Part shown: positions 1-5,517 of the stretch, piece by piece
Position numbering within the stretch: position 1 is the first letter of the stretch
Layout: every line of letters begins with the position of its first letter
DNA from: JBQCDV01 sp051960855
GTDB lineage: Bacteria > Actinomycetota > Actinomycetes > JAJZTN01
Assembly: GCA_051960855.1 (NCBI GenBank)
Contig: JBQCDV010000109.1
Span: 1-8,181, forward strand
Direction: 5' to 3'
Length of the DNA: 8,181 nt
Notes under the pieces: generated by a model
Databases searched by the model: none
What the model was told of the DNA's origin: nothing
The model's input: the letters and a program-made list of their open reading frames with translations, nothing else
Program-made: the position numbers and the translations under genes

Positions 1-66
1 CCCCTAGGGTGGGCGACAGCCGCGACCGACCGTGACTGTGCGGACGCGGCATTCGCCGGACGAGCC

Positions 67-72
67 GAGGGG
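67..72 (+). promoter_or_regulatory. Shine-Dalgarno site of ispE
   Basis: GAGGGG lies 6 nt before the ATG at 79 and supports that start over later in-frame starts. The rest of positions 1-66 shows no recognisable gene. A TAG at 5-7 could be the stop of an upstream gene running into the window, but nothing of that gene is visible. Confidence 0.6.
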
Positions 73-78
73 ACGACG

Positions 79-999
79 ATGACGGCAGGCAGACGCGGCC
101 GCGCGGTCTCCGTGCGTGCCCCTGCCAAGGTCAACCTCTCCCTGCGTGTGGGCCCCGTCCGCGACGACGGCTACCACGAGCTGGCCACCATCTACCAGGC
201 GGTGTCGCTGCACGACGAGGTCGTCGCCGAGCCGGCCGAGGGGCTGCACATCTCGGTCTCGGGTGAGTCGGCTGCCAAGGTCCCCGCCGGCCCGACGAAC
301 CTCGCGGCCAAGGCGGCGACCCTGCTCGCGCGGCACGTGGGAGTCAGCCCGGACGTCGCGCTGAGCATCCGCAAGCACATCCCGGTGGCGGGTGGGATGG
401 CTGGCGGCAGTGCCGATGCCGCCGCCGCCCTGGTCGCCTGCGACGCCCTGTGGGAGTGCGGCCTGGACCGCTCGACGCTGCTGGGTCTGGCGGCGCAACT
501 GGGTAGCGACGTCCCCTTCTCGCTGTCGGGCGGGACGGCGATCGGCACCGGCCGCGGGGAGCGGCTGACGCCGGCGCTCACCCGAGGCGAGTTCCACTGG
601 GTCTTCGGGCTGGCGGAGGGCGGTCTGTCGACGCCGGAGGTCTACGCCGAGTGTGACCGGCTACGGGCGGGGCGCCGGCCAGCCGAGGTCAGCGTCTCCG
701 ACGCCGTGATGCACGCGCTGCGTGGTGCTGACGCTGTCGGCCTGGGAGCGGCGCTGGCGAATGACCTGCAGGACGCGGCGTGCTCGCTGCGACCGGAGCT
801 GCGCCAGGCGCTCGAGATCGGGCTCGACTACGGCGCGCTGGGCGCGGTCGTGTCGGGGTCGGGTCCGACGACAGCCTTCCTCGTGCCTGACGAGGAGGCG
901 GCGATGGAGGTCTCGGTGGCGCTGACCGCGAGCGGGGTCTGCCGGGATGTCAGGCGTGCGACCGGTCCTGTCCCGGGCGCCCGCGTCGTCTCCGGCTGA
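79..999 (+). CDS. ispE: 4-diphosphocytidyl-2-C-methyl-D-erythritol kinase (IspE)
   Basis: IspE phosphorylates the 2-hydroxyl of CDP-methylerythritol with ATP, a middle step of the cytosolic MEP pathway that makes isoprenoid precursors. The 306-residue product is a full-length GHMP kinase. Visible motifs are the N-terminal APAKVNL (14-20) with the predicted catalytic Lys17, YHELATIYQAV (32-42), the glycine-rich phosphate-binding loop PVAGGMAGGSADAAAAL (102-118), LGSDVPF (141-147) with the predicted catalytic Asp144, and the C-terminal GHMP motif VSGSGPT (258-264). The ATG at 79 has a good Shine-Dalgarno site. In many bacteria ispE follows rsmA/ksgA, which would lie just outside the left edge (inference). 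The gene converges on the toxin gene with only 2 bp between the stop codons. Identification is firm. Confidence 0.96.
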   Translation: MTAGRRGRAVSVRAPAKVNLSLRVGPVRDDGYHELATIYQAVSLHDEVVAEPAEGLHISVSGESAAKVPAGPTNLAAKAATLLARHVGVSPDVALSIRKHIPVAGGMAGGSADAAAALVACDALWECGLDRSTLLGLAAQLGSDVPFSLSGGTAIGTGRGERLTPALTRGEFHWVFGLAEGGLSTPEVYAECDRLRAGRRPAEVSVSDAVMHALRGADAVGLGAALANDLQDAACSLRPELRQALEIGLDYGALGAVVSGSGPTTAFLVPDEEAAMEVSVALTASGVCRDVRRATGPVPGARVVSG

Positions 1000-1001
1000 G
1001 C

Positions 1002-1349
1002 CTAGAGGGCCAGGGCGGCCCGCACTGCCGCCTCGAGGCGGTGCAGTTCGGCGGCCGACAGTCGCCCCCGGCGGCGGCGCAACCCCGCGACGGGGACAGC
1101 CTGCAGGTCGGTAGCGTTGGCCCACGAGACGGGGTACCTGGTGACGCCGGCGTCGGCATCCAGCGGAACGTGGGTTGCCTCGGGACCCTCGGTGCCCGTC
1201 ACGACGGCGACTGTCACCGCGCTCAGCCGCGGAATCAGCGCGTTGCTGGTGAGGACGACTACCGGATGCGCCCCGACAGGAGCGGGGAACTGTGCGTCCC
1301 AGACCTCTCCCCTGAGCGGACGGTCGGCCCTCGTCGGTGGGGGAGTCAC
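1002..1349 (-). CDS. MazF/PemK-family endoribonuclease toxin
   Basis: Predicted type II toxin of 115 residues, the usual MazF length. Members of the family are small SH3-like-barrel RNases that cleave mRNA or other RNA in single-stranded sites until neutralised by the antitoxin. Family features are RGEVWDAQFP (13-22), a Pro-Val-Val-Val-Leu strand (29-33), AVTVAVVTGT (44-53) with Thr51 at the expected catalytic position, and the C-terminal pattern GRLSAAELHRLEAAVRAAL (95-113). Where well-studied MazF proteins have an Arg before the Pro of the second strand, this one has His28. The start is GTG at 1349, overlapping the antitoxin TGA as GTGA, so translation is probably coupled. Upstream AGGA is too close to be a normal ribosome site. 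The TAG stop lies 2 bp from the ispE stop. Toxicity is inferred, not shown. Confidence 0.85.
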   Translation of the reverse strand: MTPPPTRADRPLRGEVWDAQFPAPVGAHPVVVLTSNALIPRLSAVTVAVVTGTEGPEATHVPLDADAGVTRYPVSWANATDLQAVPVAGLRRRRGRLSAAELHRLEAAVRAALAL

Positions 1350-1645
1350 TCCTGGCGGCCCTGACCGTCCCCGCCCTCCTGATCGTCCGCGCCCTCCCGA
1401 CCGTCCCCGCTGTCGTGGCCCCAGAGCGCCTGGGTGACATCGGTGAGCGGGGCCGGAGCGTGGCCGTAGAAGTCGTCGTAGGCCTGCGCCAGCCTCACCT
1501 GCTCGGCCCGTCGGTGCAGGAGCTCCAGCCCCTCCCGGACAGCCTCCGAGGTGCCCGCGAGCCCGAGGACGGGAAGGTCGCGGGCGACTGCGTCGGCCAG
1601 CTCGCGAGGGACGCGGGCCTGGAGCACGACGGACGGAGAGGACAT
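1346..1645 (-). CDS. ribbon-helix-helix-like antitoxin partner of the MazF-like toxin
   Basis: Predicted antitoxin of 99 residues. The N-terminal half (about 4-45) reads as a ribbon-helix-helix DNA-binding module: a strand SVVLQARVP (5-13), then helices ELADAVARDLPVL and TSEAVREGLELLHRRA, with the turn LGLAGTSEA. Residues 46-76 (AYDDFYG to ALWG) are the likely toxin-binding part. The end is an acidic low-complexity tail made of three six-residue units (DSGDGR, EGADDQ, EGGDGQ) encoded by an 18-bp tandem repeat. I chose the ATG at 1645 because a plausible promoter puts transcription start at about 1646; an upstream TTG at 1681 is also in frame but would overlap that promoter. It overlaps the toxin start by 4 bp, the usual antitoxin-first order. 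The family is inferred from pattern and context; the pairing is strong. Confidence 0.78.
   Translation of the reverse strand: MSSPSVVLQARVPRELADAVARDLPVLGLAGTSEAVREGLELLHRRAEQVRLAQAYDDFYGHAPAPLTDVTQALWGHDSGDGREGADDQEGGDGQGRQE
1361..1414 (-). repeat. three 18-bp tandem repeats inside the antitoxin gene
   Basis: On the plus strand the units are CTGACCGTCCCCGCCCTC (1361-1378), CTGATCGTCCGCGCCCTC (1379-1396) and CCGACCGTCCCCGCTGTC (1397-1414). Units 1 and 2 differ at 2 of 18 positions and units 1 and 3 at 3. On the coding strand they keep frame and give the acidic hexapeptides DSGDGR, EGADDQ and EGGDGQ. The in-frame 18-bp unit suggests duplication by slippage, with possible copy-number variation between strains. 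Confidence 0.85.
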
Positions 1646-1681
1646 GCGTATGACAGTACGTCGTACAGAGGGGCGAGGCAA
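1646..1681 (-). promoter_or_regulatory. predicted leaderless promoter of the antitoxin-toxin operon
   Basis: On the minus strand TTGCCT (1681-1676) is a -35-like box, followed by exactly 17 bp and TACTGT (1658-1653) as the -10 box. This places transcription start at about 1646, next to the A of the ATG at 1645, so the mRNA would have essentially no leader. That fits the lack of a Shine-Dalgarno site there and the frequency of leaderless mRNAs in actinobacteria. Confidence 0.45.
1648..1666. promoter_or_regulatory. candidate operator of the toxin-antitoxin operon
   Basis: Inverted repeat GTATGAC-AGTAC-GTCGTAC with 7-bp arms and one mismatch. Within it GTACGTCGTAC (1656-1666) is itself a perfect 5-bp-arm palindrome. 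It lies 2 bp before the antitoxin ATG, across the predicted -10 box, and just upstream of the divergent ABC-F gene. Ribbon-helix-helix antitoxins commonly repress their own promoters through such sites, so autoregulation is the natural inference. Effects on the ABC-F gene are possible but unsupported. Confidence 0.5.
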
Positions 1682-1682
1682 C

Positions 1683-1688
1683 TAGGCT
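1683..1688 (+). promoter_or_regulatory. candidate -10 box of the ABC-F gene
   Basis: TAGGCT would place transcription start at about 1695, two bases before the ATG at 1697, again near-leaderless. No good -35 box is visible at the right distance. GGGG at 1689-1692 could instead act as a weak ribosome site, but it sits close to the start. Confidence 0.25.
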
Positions 1689-1696
1689 GGGGCATC

Positions 1697-3574
1697 ATGG
1701 CCGGCCGCAACCTCGTCAACCTCGAGAAGGTGCGAGTCGAGCTCGGCGCCCAGGTGATCCTCGACGACGTCTCCCTGGGCGTCGCCGAGGGACAGCGGAT
1801 CGGCGTCGTCGGTCGCAACGGCGGCGGCAAGTCGACGCTGCTCGACGTCCTCGTCGGTCGACGTCAGCCCGACGCCGGGCGTGTCACCCACGTCGGTGGC
1901 CTCGACCTGGCCCACCTGACCCAGCGCGACTCCCTCGACCCCGATGCGACCGTGCGCCAGGCCCTCTTCGGCGACGCCGCCGAGCACGAGTGGGCGAGCC
2001 AGTCCCACATCCGAGACGTGCTCACCGGGCTGCTCGGCGGCCTCGACGCTCCCTCGCTGCCGGCGGGACTGGAGTCGACGGTCGGAGTGCTCTCCGGCGG
2101 CGAGCGCCGGCGCACCGCCCTGGCCGCCCTGCTGATCGGCGACCACGACCTCGTCCTCCTCGACGAGCCCACCAACCATCTCGACGTCGAAGGCATCGAC
2201 TGGCTCGCACGTCACCTGCGCGACCGGCGCGGCGCACTGGTCGTCGTGACGCACGACCGGTGGTTCCTCGACCTCGTGTCCGACGCGATGTGGGAGGTCC
2301 ACGACACCGCCGTCGACGAGTACGAGGGCGGCTACTCCGCCTATGTCCTCGCCCGTGCTGAGCGGGCGCGGATCGCCGCGGCCGATGAGGCCCGGCGGCA
2401 GAACCTGCTGCGCAAGGAGCTCGCGTGGCTGCGTCGCGGGCCGCCTGCCCGCACCTCTAAGCCGCGCTTCCGGATCGACGCGGCTAACGCTCTCATCGCC
2501 GACGAGCCGCCGGCCCGCGACTCCGTCGAGCTGCTCCGCTTCGCCACCCAGCGGCTCGGCCGCACGGTCTACGACGTCGAGGACGCCACCCTCCGCGTCG
2601 GTGACCGCGACCTGCTCCGCCGCCTCACCTGGCAGGTGGGCCCCGGCGACCGCATCGGCATCGTCGGGGTCAACGGTGCCGGCAAGACCTCGCTGCTGCG
2701 CATGGTGCAGGGGCTGCTGCCCCCCGCCTCCGGCACGGTCAAGCAGGGCGTCACCGTCAAGCCGGCCTACCTGTCCCAGGACCTCGCCGAGATCCCCGCC
2801 GACCGCCGCGTCCTCGAAGCCGTCGAGGAGATCGGCCGCTCCGTCACCGTCGGCAAGCGCGAGTTGTCCGCGTCGTCACTGCTCGACACCTTCGGCTTCA
2901 CCGGGGAGCGCCAGTGGACGCGGGTCGGCGACCTCTCCGGCGGCGAACGCCGGCGCCTGCAGCTGCTGCGCCTGCTGATGTCCGAGCCCAACGTCCTCGT
3001 CCTCGACGAGCCCACCAACGACCTCGACATCGACACGCTGACCGCCCTGGAGGACCTCCTCGACGGTTTCCCCGGCACGCTGCTGGTGGTTTCCCACGAC
3101 CGGTGGTTCCTGGAGCGCGTGGCCGACCGGACGATGGCGCTGCTCGGCGACGGCCGGCTGCGCGACCTGCCGGGCGGGGTGGAGGAGTACCTCGCGCTCC
3201 GCGCGGCCACCCCCGGCCCGAACGCCGCTGCCGGTGGCGGCGCGACTGCCTCGGGCTCGGGTGCGCGGGTCTCGGCTGCTGGGGGTGGGGCCGGCTCCGT
3301 CGCCGACGGAGAGCAGGCGACTGACGGAGGCGAGGCGGACGGCGTTCGGGACGTGTCGCCCGCCCAGCGACGAGAGGCTCGCAAGGAGCTGGCCCGGCTG
3401 GAACGGGTGTTGGAGAAGCTGGGTGCCGAGGAGGCCCGCCTGCACGAGCAGCTGGCGGCGAAGGCGACGGACTTCGCGGCGGTCGCCGAGCTCGACGCGC
3501 GGCTGCGGGAGGTCGTGGCCGAGCGGGAGGGTGTCGAGGAGCAGTGGCTGGAGGCGGCTGAGCTCGCGGGGTAG
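1697..3574 (+). CDS. ABC-F family ATPase, Uup-like
   Basis: A 625-residue cytosolic protein with two ABC domains and no membrane segment. ABC-F proteins act on the ribosome; Uup-type members are linked to ribosome function and to branched DNA intermediates rather than transport. Domain 1: Walker A GRNGGGKS (39-46), signature LSGGE (132-136), Walker B LVLLDEP (152-158) with Glu157, His186. The interdomain segment (about 215-300) is Arg-rich and carries ELAWLRRGPPARTSKPRFRI, typical of Uup. Domain 2: Walker A GVNGAGKT (324-331), signature LSGGE (413-417), Walker B with Glu438, His467. A Gly/Ala-rich linker (about 507-547) leads to a C-terminal coiled coil (about 550-620) like the Uup C-terminal domain. 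All ATPase residues are intact. An open frame continues upstream to 1337, but it overlaps the antitoxin gene antisense; ATG 1697 starts the family's usual N-terminus. Antibiotic resistance is possible but not indicated. Confidence 0.9.
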   Translation: MAGRNLVNLEKVRVELGAQVILDDVSLGVAEGQRIGVVGRNGGGKSTLLDVLVGRRQPDAGRVTHVGGLDLAHLTQRDSLDPDATVRQALFGDAAEHEWASQSHIRDVLTGLLGGLDAPSLPAGLESTVGVLSGGERRRTALAALLIGDHDLVLLDEPTNHLDVEGIDWLARHLRDRRGALVVVTHDRWFLDLVSDAMWEVHDTAVDEYEGGYSAYVLARAERARIAAADEARRQNLLRKELAWLRRGPPARTSKPRFRIDAANALIADEPPARDSVELLRFATQRLGRTVYDVEDATLRVGDRDLLRRLTWQVGPGDRIGIVGVNGAGKTSLLRMVQGLLPPASGTVKQGVTVKPAYLSQDLAEIPADRRVLEAVEEIGRSVTVGKRELSASSLLDTFGFTGERQWTRVGDLSGGERRRLQLLRLLMSEPNVLVLDEPTNDLDIDTLTALEDLLDGFPGTLLVVSHDRWFLERVADRTMALLGDGRLRDLPGGVEEYLALRAATPGPNAAAGGGATASGSGARVSAAGGGAGSVADGEQATDGGEADGVRDVSPAQRREARKELARLERVLEKLGAEEARLHEQLAAKATDFAAVAELDARLREVVAEREGVEEQWLEAAELAG

Positions 3575-3599
3575 CGCTGCTGCGCGCTGCTACTCCGCG
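3565..3599. terminator. hairpin at the convergent ABC-F/marR ends
   Basis: Arms 3565-3576 and 3588-3599 pair over 12 positions (10 Watson-Crick, 2 G-U when read as plus-strand RNA), with three further inner pairs after one mismatch and a 3-nt loop. The hairpin contains both stop codons (TAG 3572-3574 and, on the minus strand, TAG 3592-3590). There is no T tract. The G-U pairs become C-A mismatches in minus-strand RNA, so it should fold better for the ABC-F transcript. Confidence 0.5.
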
Positions 3600-4087
3600 T
3601 CGAAGGGCAGCAGCAGCGACCGCAGGGTCGTGGCCAGCCGATGGCGCTCGCCGGCGGGCAGGGAGGCGAGCAGCGAGTGCTCACGCTGGAGCAGGTCGGA
3701 CATCGCGTCGTCGACCCGGCGGCGCCCGGCCTCGGTGAGCTGGACGCGCACCCCACGGCGGTCACGCGGGTCCGGCTGGCGCTCGACAAGCCCCTTGCTC
3801 GCCAGTCGGTCGATTCGGTTGGTCATCGTGCCGCTGGTGACGAGGGTCTGGGTGAGCAGCTGCCCGGGGGACAGCGCGTAGGGCTCACCGGCGCGGCGCA
3901 GAGCGGTGAGCACGTCGAACTCCCAGGTCTCGAGGTCGTGCTCGGCAAACGCCGCGCGCCGTGCCAGGTCCAGGTGCCGTGCCAGCCGCGTGACCCGGCT
4001 GAGGACCTCGAGTGGGGCGACGTCGAGGTCCGGTCGCTCGCGACGCCAGGCCTCGACGAGCCGGTCGACCTCGTCCACGGCTGCCAT
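3590..4087 (-). CDS. tamR: MarR/PecS-family regulator, probable TamR homologue
   Basis: A 165-residue winged-helix repressor. An N-terminal extra helix with Trp14 precedes the MarR core, as in the PecS/HucR/TamR branch. The winged helix covers about 50-120: WEFDVLTALRRAG (55-67), the recognition helix SGTMTNRIDRLASKGL (85-100) and the wing with DPRDRRGVRVQLT (106-118). A C-terminal dimer helix follows. It is divergent from the trans-aconitate methyltransferase gene with three related inverted repeats between them. In Streptomyces coelicolor, TamR, a MarR protein encoded divergently from tam, responds to citrate and aconitate isomers; I infer the same role here from family and context. A -10 box 6 bp upstream suggests a leaderless mRNA starting at the ATG. 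The gene converges on the ABC-F gene with a 15-bp gap. MarR assignment is firm; TamR orthology is probable. Confidence 0.82.
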   Translation of the reverse strand: MAAVDEVDRLVEAWRRERPDLDVAPLEVLSRVTRLARHLDLARRAAFAEHDLETWEFDVLTALRRAGEPYALSPGQLLTQTLVTSGTMTNRIDRLASKGLVERQPDPRDRRGVRVQLTEAGRRRVDDAMSDLLQREHSLLASLPAGERHRLATTLRSLLLPFDAE

Positions 4088-4093
4088 GCCGCC

Positions 4094-4099
4094 AGTCTA
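4094..4099 (-). promoter_or_regulatory. -10 box of the marR gene, leaderless start predicted
   Basis: TAGACT on the minus strand puts position +1 exactly at 4087, the A of the marR ATG. No Shine-Dalgarno site is seen before that ATG. The -35 region falls around 4116-4122, next to operator-like site C, so the regulator probably represses itself. Confidence 0.4.
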
Positions 4100-4104
4100 G
4101 AGAT

Positions 4105-4119
4105 CTCTTGGTCGTCAAG
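4105..4119. promoter_or_regulatory. degenerate MarR operator-like site C
   Basis: On the minus strand CTTGACGACCAAGAG matches site B (CTCGACATCAAGAG) at 12 of 14 positions if one base is inserted in the centre. CTTG and CAAG form 4-bp arms around a 5-bp centre. It abuts the perfect palindrome AGAGATCTCT (4099-4108) and lies in the marR promoter. It is the weakest of the three sites. Confidence 0.3.
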
Positions 4120-4120
4120 C

Positions 4121-4137
4121 CTCTTGATGTCGAGAAG
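4121..4137. promoter_or_regulatory. MarR operator site B
   Basis: The core TCTTGATGTCGAGA (4122-4135) has 6-bp arms with one mismatch. Its reverse complement TCTCGACATCAAGA matches the core of site A at 13 of 14 positions. It covers the predicted -35 box of the methyltransferase promoter. Its centre is 33 bp from that of site A, close to three helical turns, so both sites would face the same side of the DNA. Confidence 0.6.
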
Positions 4138-4152
4138 AAGAGGGAGTAAAAG
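4124..4152 (+). promoter_or_regulatory. predicted promoter of the tam-VOC gene
   Basis: TTGATG (4124-4129) and TAAAAG (4147-4152) are 17 bp apart and predict transcription start near 4159, inside operator site A. Site B covers the -35 box. Bound MarR protein would therefore block the promoter. The region is A/T-rich against a very G/C-rich background. Confidence 0.4.
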
Positions 4153-4170
4153 TATCTCGACATCGAGATA
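4153..4170. promoter_or_regulatory. MarR operator site A
   Basis: TATCTCGACATCGAGATA is an 18-bp inverted repeat with perfect 8-bp arms (TATCTCGA/TCGAGATA) around CA. Size and symmetry are typical for a MarR dimer. It ends 12 bp before the methyltransferase ATG and overlaps the predicted transcription start. The following GGGG-rich stretch (4173-4181) is the likely ribosome site. Confidence 0.72.
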
Positions 4171-4182
4171 AAGGGGTGGGGA

Positions 4183-5511
4183 ATGCAGTGGGACCCGCAG
4201 CAGTACGCGCGCTTCGCGGCCGACCGGGGACGGCCGTTTCACGAGCTGGTGGCGGCGGCGGTGGACGCCCGCCGGCTGGCGTCGGGCGCTGAGCTCGGGG
4301 GCGTCACCGGTAGCTCCGGACGGTGGGACGCGGCACCGGTCCGGCGGGCCGTCGACCTGGGCTGCGGGCGCGGCGAGCTGACGGTGTCACTCCTCGAGCG
4401 GTGGCCCGCTGCGCACGTCGTCGGGGTGGACAGCTCCGCAGAGATGCTCGCTGACGCCGCTCAGCAGCCCCTTCCCGTGGAGGCTCAGCGGCTCGGTGGC
4501 GGTGTGACCTGGGTGCAGGCCGACGTGCGGGACTGGGCGCCCGACGAGCAGGTCGTCGGCGGGGTGGATGTGGTCATCAGCAACGCCCTGCTGCAGTGGG
4601 TCCCCGACCATCTGCCGTTGCTCGAGCGGTTCGTGTCGTGGCTGGCCCCGGGCGGCACGCTGGCTCTCCAGGTCCCGCACAACTTCGACGCCGCGTCGCA
4701 CCAGCTGCTGGGCCGGCTCCGGCGGTCCGAGCGCTGGCGCGACCGGTTGGGGAGTGTCGACGAGCGCAGCGTCCCGACACCGTCGGATTACCTTGCGGCC
4801 CTGCACCGCGTCCCGCTGCGAGCTGGGCAGCGGCTCGACGTGCGGGTGTGGGAGACGACCTACCACCAGACGCTCGCCGGTGACAACGCCGTTCTGGAAT
4901 GGATGAAGGGCACGGGGCTGCGGCCGGTGCTGGAGGCGCTGCAGCGGGACGACCCGAGCGGTGCCGCGGCGGCGGAGTTCGAGGCCGAGTACGGCGCGCT
5001 GCTCGCCGAGGCGTACCCGCGAGAGCCGTGGGGCACGGTGCTGCCGTTTCAGCGGCTGTTCGTGCTGGCCCAGCTCGTGGACGAGCCGCTCGGGCCCGAC
5101 GCCGCGCGGCCGGAGTCGTCGCTCGGCGTGCCCGTGGAGCCGCTCGTCGCCGAACTACACCACGTCCAGCTTGCGGCACCCCCGGGCAGCGAGCCGGTCC
5201 TCCGGGAGTTCTACAGCGGGGTGCTGGGGCTGCCGGAGATCGCGAAACCGGCGGTCCTCGCCGCTCGCGGCGGTGCATGGTTCCGATCGGGGGCACTCGA
5301 ACTGCACCTGGGGATCGAGGAGGACTTCCAGCCCGCGCGCAAGGCGCACCCGGGACTGCGGCTGCCCGATGTCGCGGCCCTGCAGGCCGTGGCGGAGCGG
5401 CTGGAGGCTGCGGGCTGCGCCGTGACGTGGGACGACGGCTTCCCGGGCCACCGCCGGCTCTACACCGCGGACCCCCACGGGAACCGGTTGGAGCTCATGG
5501 CGCCGATGTAG
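4183..5511 (+). CDS. tam: trans-aconitate 2-methyltransferase fused to a VOC/glyoxalase domain
   Basis: A 442-residue two-domain protein. Residues 1 to about 298 match trans-aconitate methyltransferase (Tam), which uses S-adenosylmethionine to methylate trans-aconitate, an inhibitor of aconitase. The N-terminal WDPQQYARFAADRGRP, motif I VDLGCGRGE (57-65), Asp83, Asp114, NALLQWVPDH (134-143), WETTYHQTL (223-231), the WMKGTGLRPVL segment (240-250) and PFQRLFVLAQ (288-297) all resemble E. coli Tam, itself about 250 residues. A linker rich in Pro/Ala (about 300-322) leads to a VOC domain (323-442) with LHHVQL (325-330), FYSGVLGLPE, ALELHLG (371-377) and DPHGNRLELM (430-439); His326 or His327, Glu373 or His375 and Glu437 are likely metal ligands. 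The frame is continuous with no stop between the domains. The VOC function is unknown. The gene is divergent from marR and probably repressed by it. Confidence 0.88.
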   Translation: MQWDPQQYARFAADRGRPFHELVAAAVDARRLASGAELGGVTGSSGRWDAAPVRRAVDLGCGRGELTVSLLERWPAAHVVGVDSSAEMLADAAQQPLPVEAQRLGGGVTWVQADVRDWAPDEQVVGGVDVVISNALLQWVPDHLPLLERFVSWLAPGGTLALQVPHNFDAASHQLLGRLRRSERWRDRLGSVDERSVPTPSDYLAALHRVPLRAGQRLDVRVWETTYHQTLAGDNAVLEWMKGTGLRPVLEALQRDDPSGAAAAEFEAEYGALLAEAYPREPWGTVLPFQRLFVLAQLVDEPLGPDAARPESSLGVPVEPLVAELHHVQLAAPPGSEPVLREFYSGVLGLPEIAKPAVLAARGGAWFRSGALELHLGIEEDFQPARKAHPGLRLPDVAALQAVAERLEAAGCAVTWDDGFPGHRRLYTADPHGNRLELMAPM

Positions 5512-5517
5512 GGCGCC

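Noticed and set aside
1..7. End of an upstream gene such as rsmA
   Set aside because: A TAG at 5-7 is compatible, but two bases before it cannot identify a gene.
1361..1414. CRISPR-like repeat
   Set aside because: The 18-bp units are directly adjacent without spacers and are in-frame coding sequence.
661..1440. Long minus-strand open frame over the end of ispE and the toxin-antitoxin genes
   Set aside because: Arg/Gly-rich shadow translation; it conflicts with three better-supported genes.
1337..1696. N-terminal extension of the ABC-F gene back to 1337
   Set aside because: It would be wholly antisense to the antitoxin and crosses the divergent promoter region. The family N-terminus starts at the ATG at 1697.
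1697..3574. ABC-F gene as an antibiotic resistance determinant
   Set aside because: The interdomain sequence and C-terminal coiled coil point to the housekeeping Uup type, and nothing nearby suggests antibiotic production or resistance.
2767..3789. 340-codon open frame antisense to the ABC-F gene
   Set aside because: Composition is Ser/Arg/Pro-rich with no family motif. Such frames are expected opposite G/C-rich genes, and the sense strand encodes a clear ABC-F protein.
5128..5511. Separate VOC gene starting at the GTG at 5128
   Set aside because: The frame is continuous with the methyltransferase, there is no stop between the domains and no well-placed ribosome site, so a fusion is simpler.
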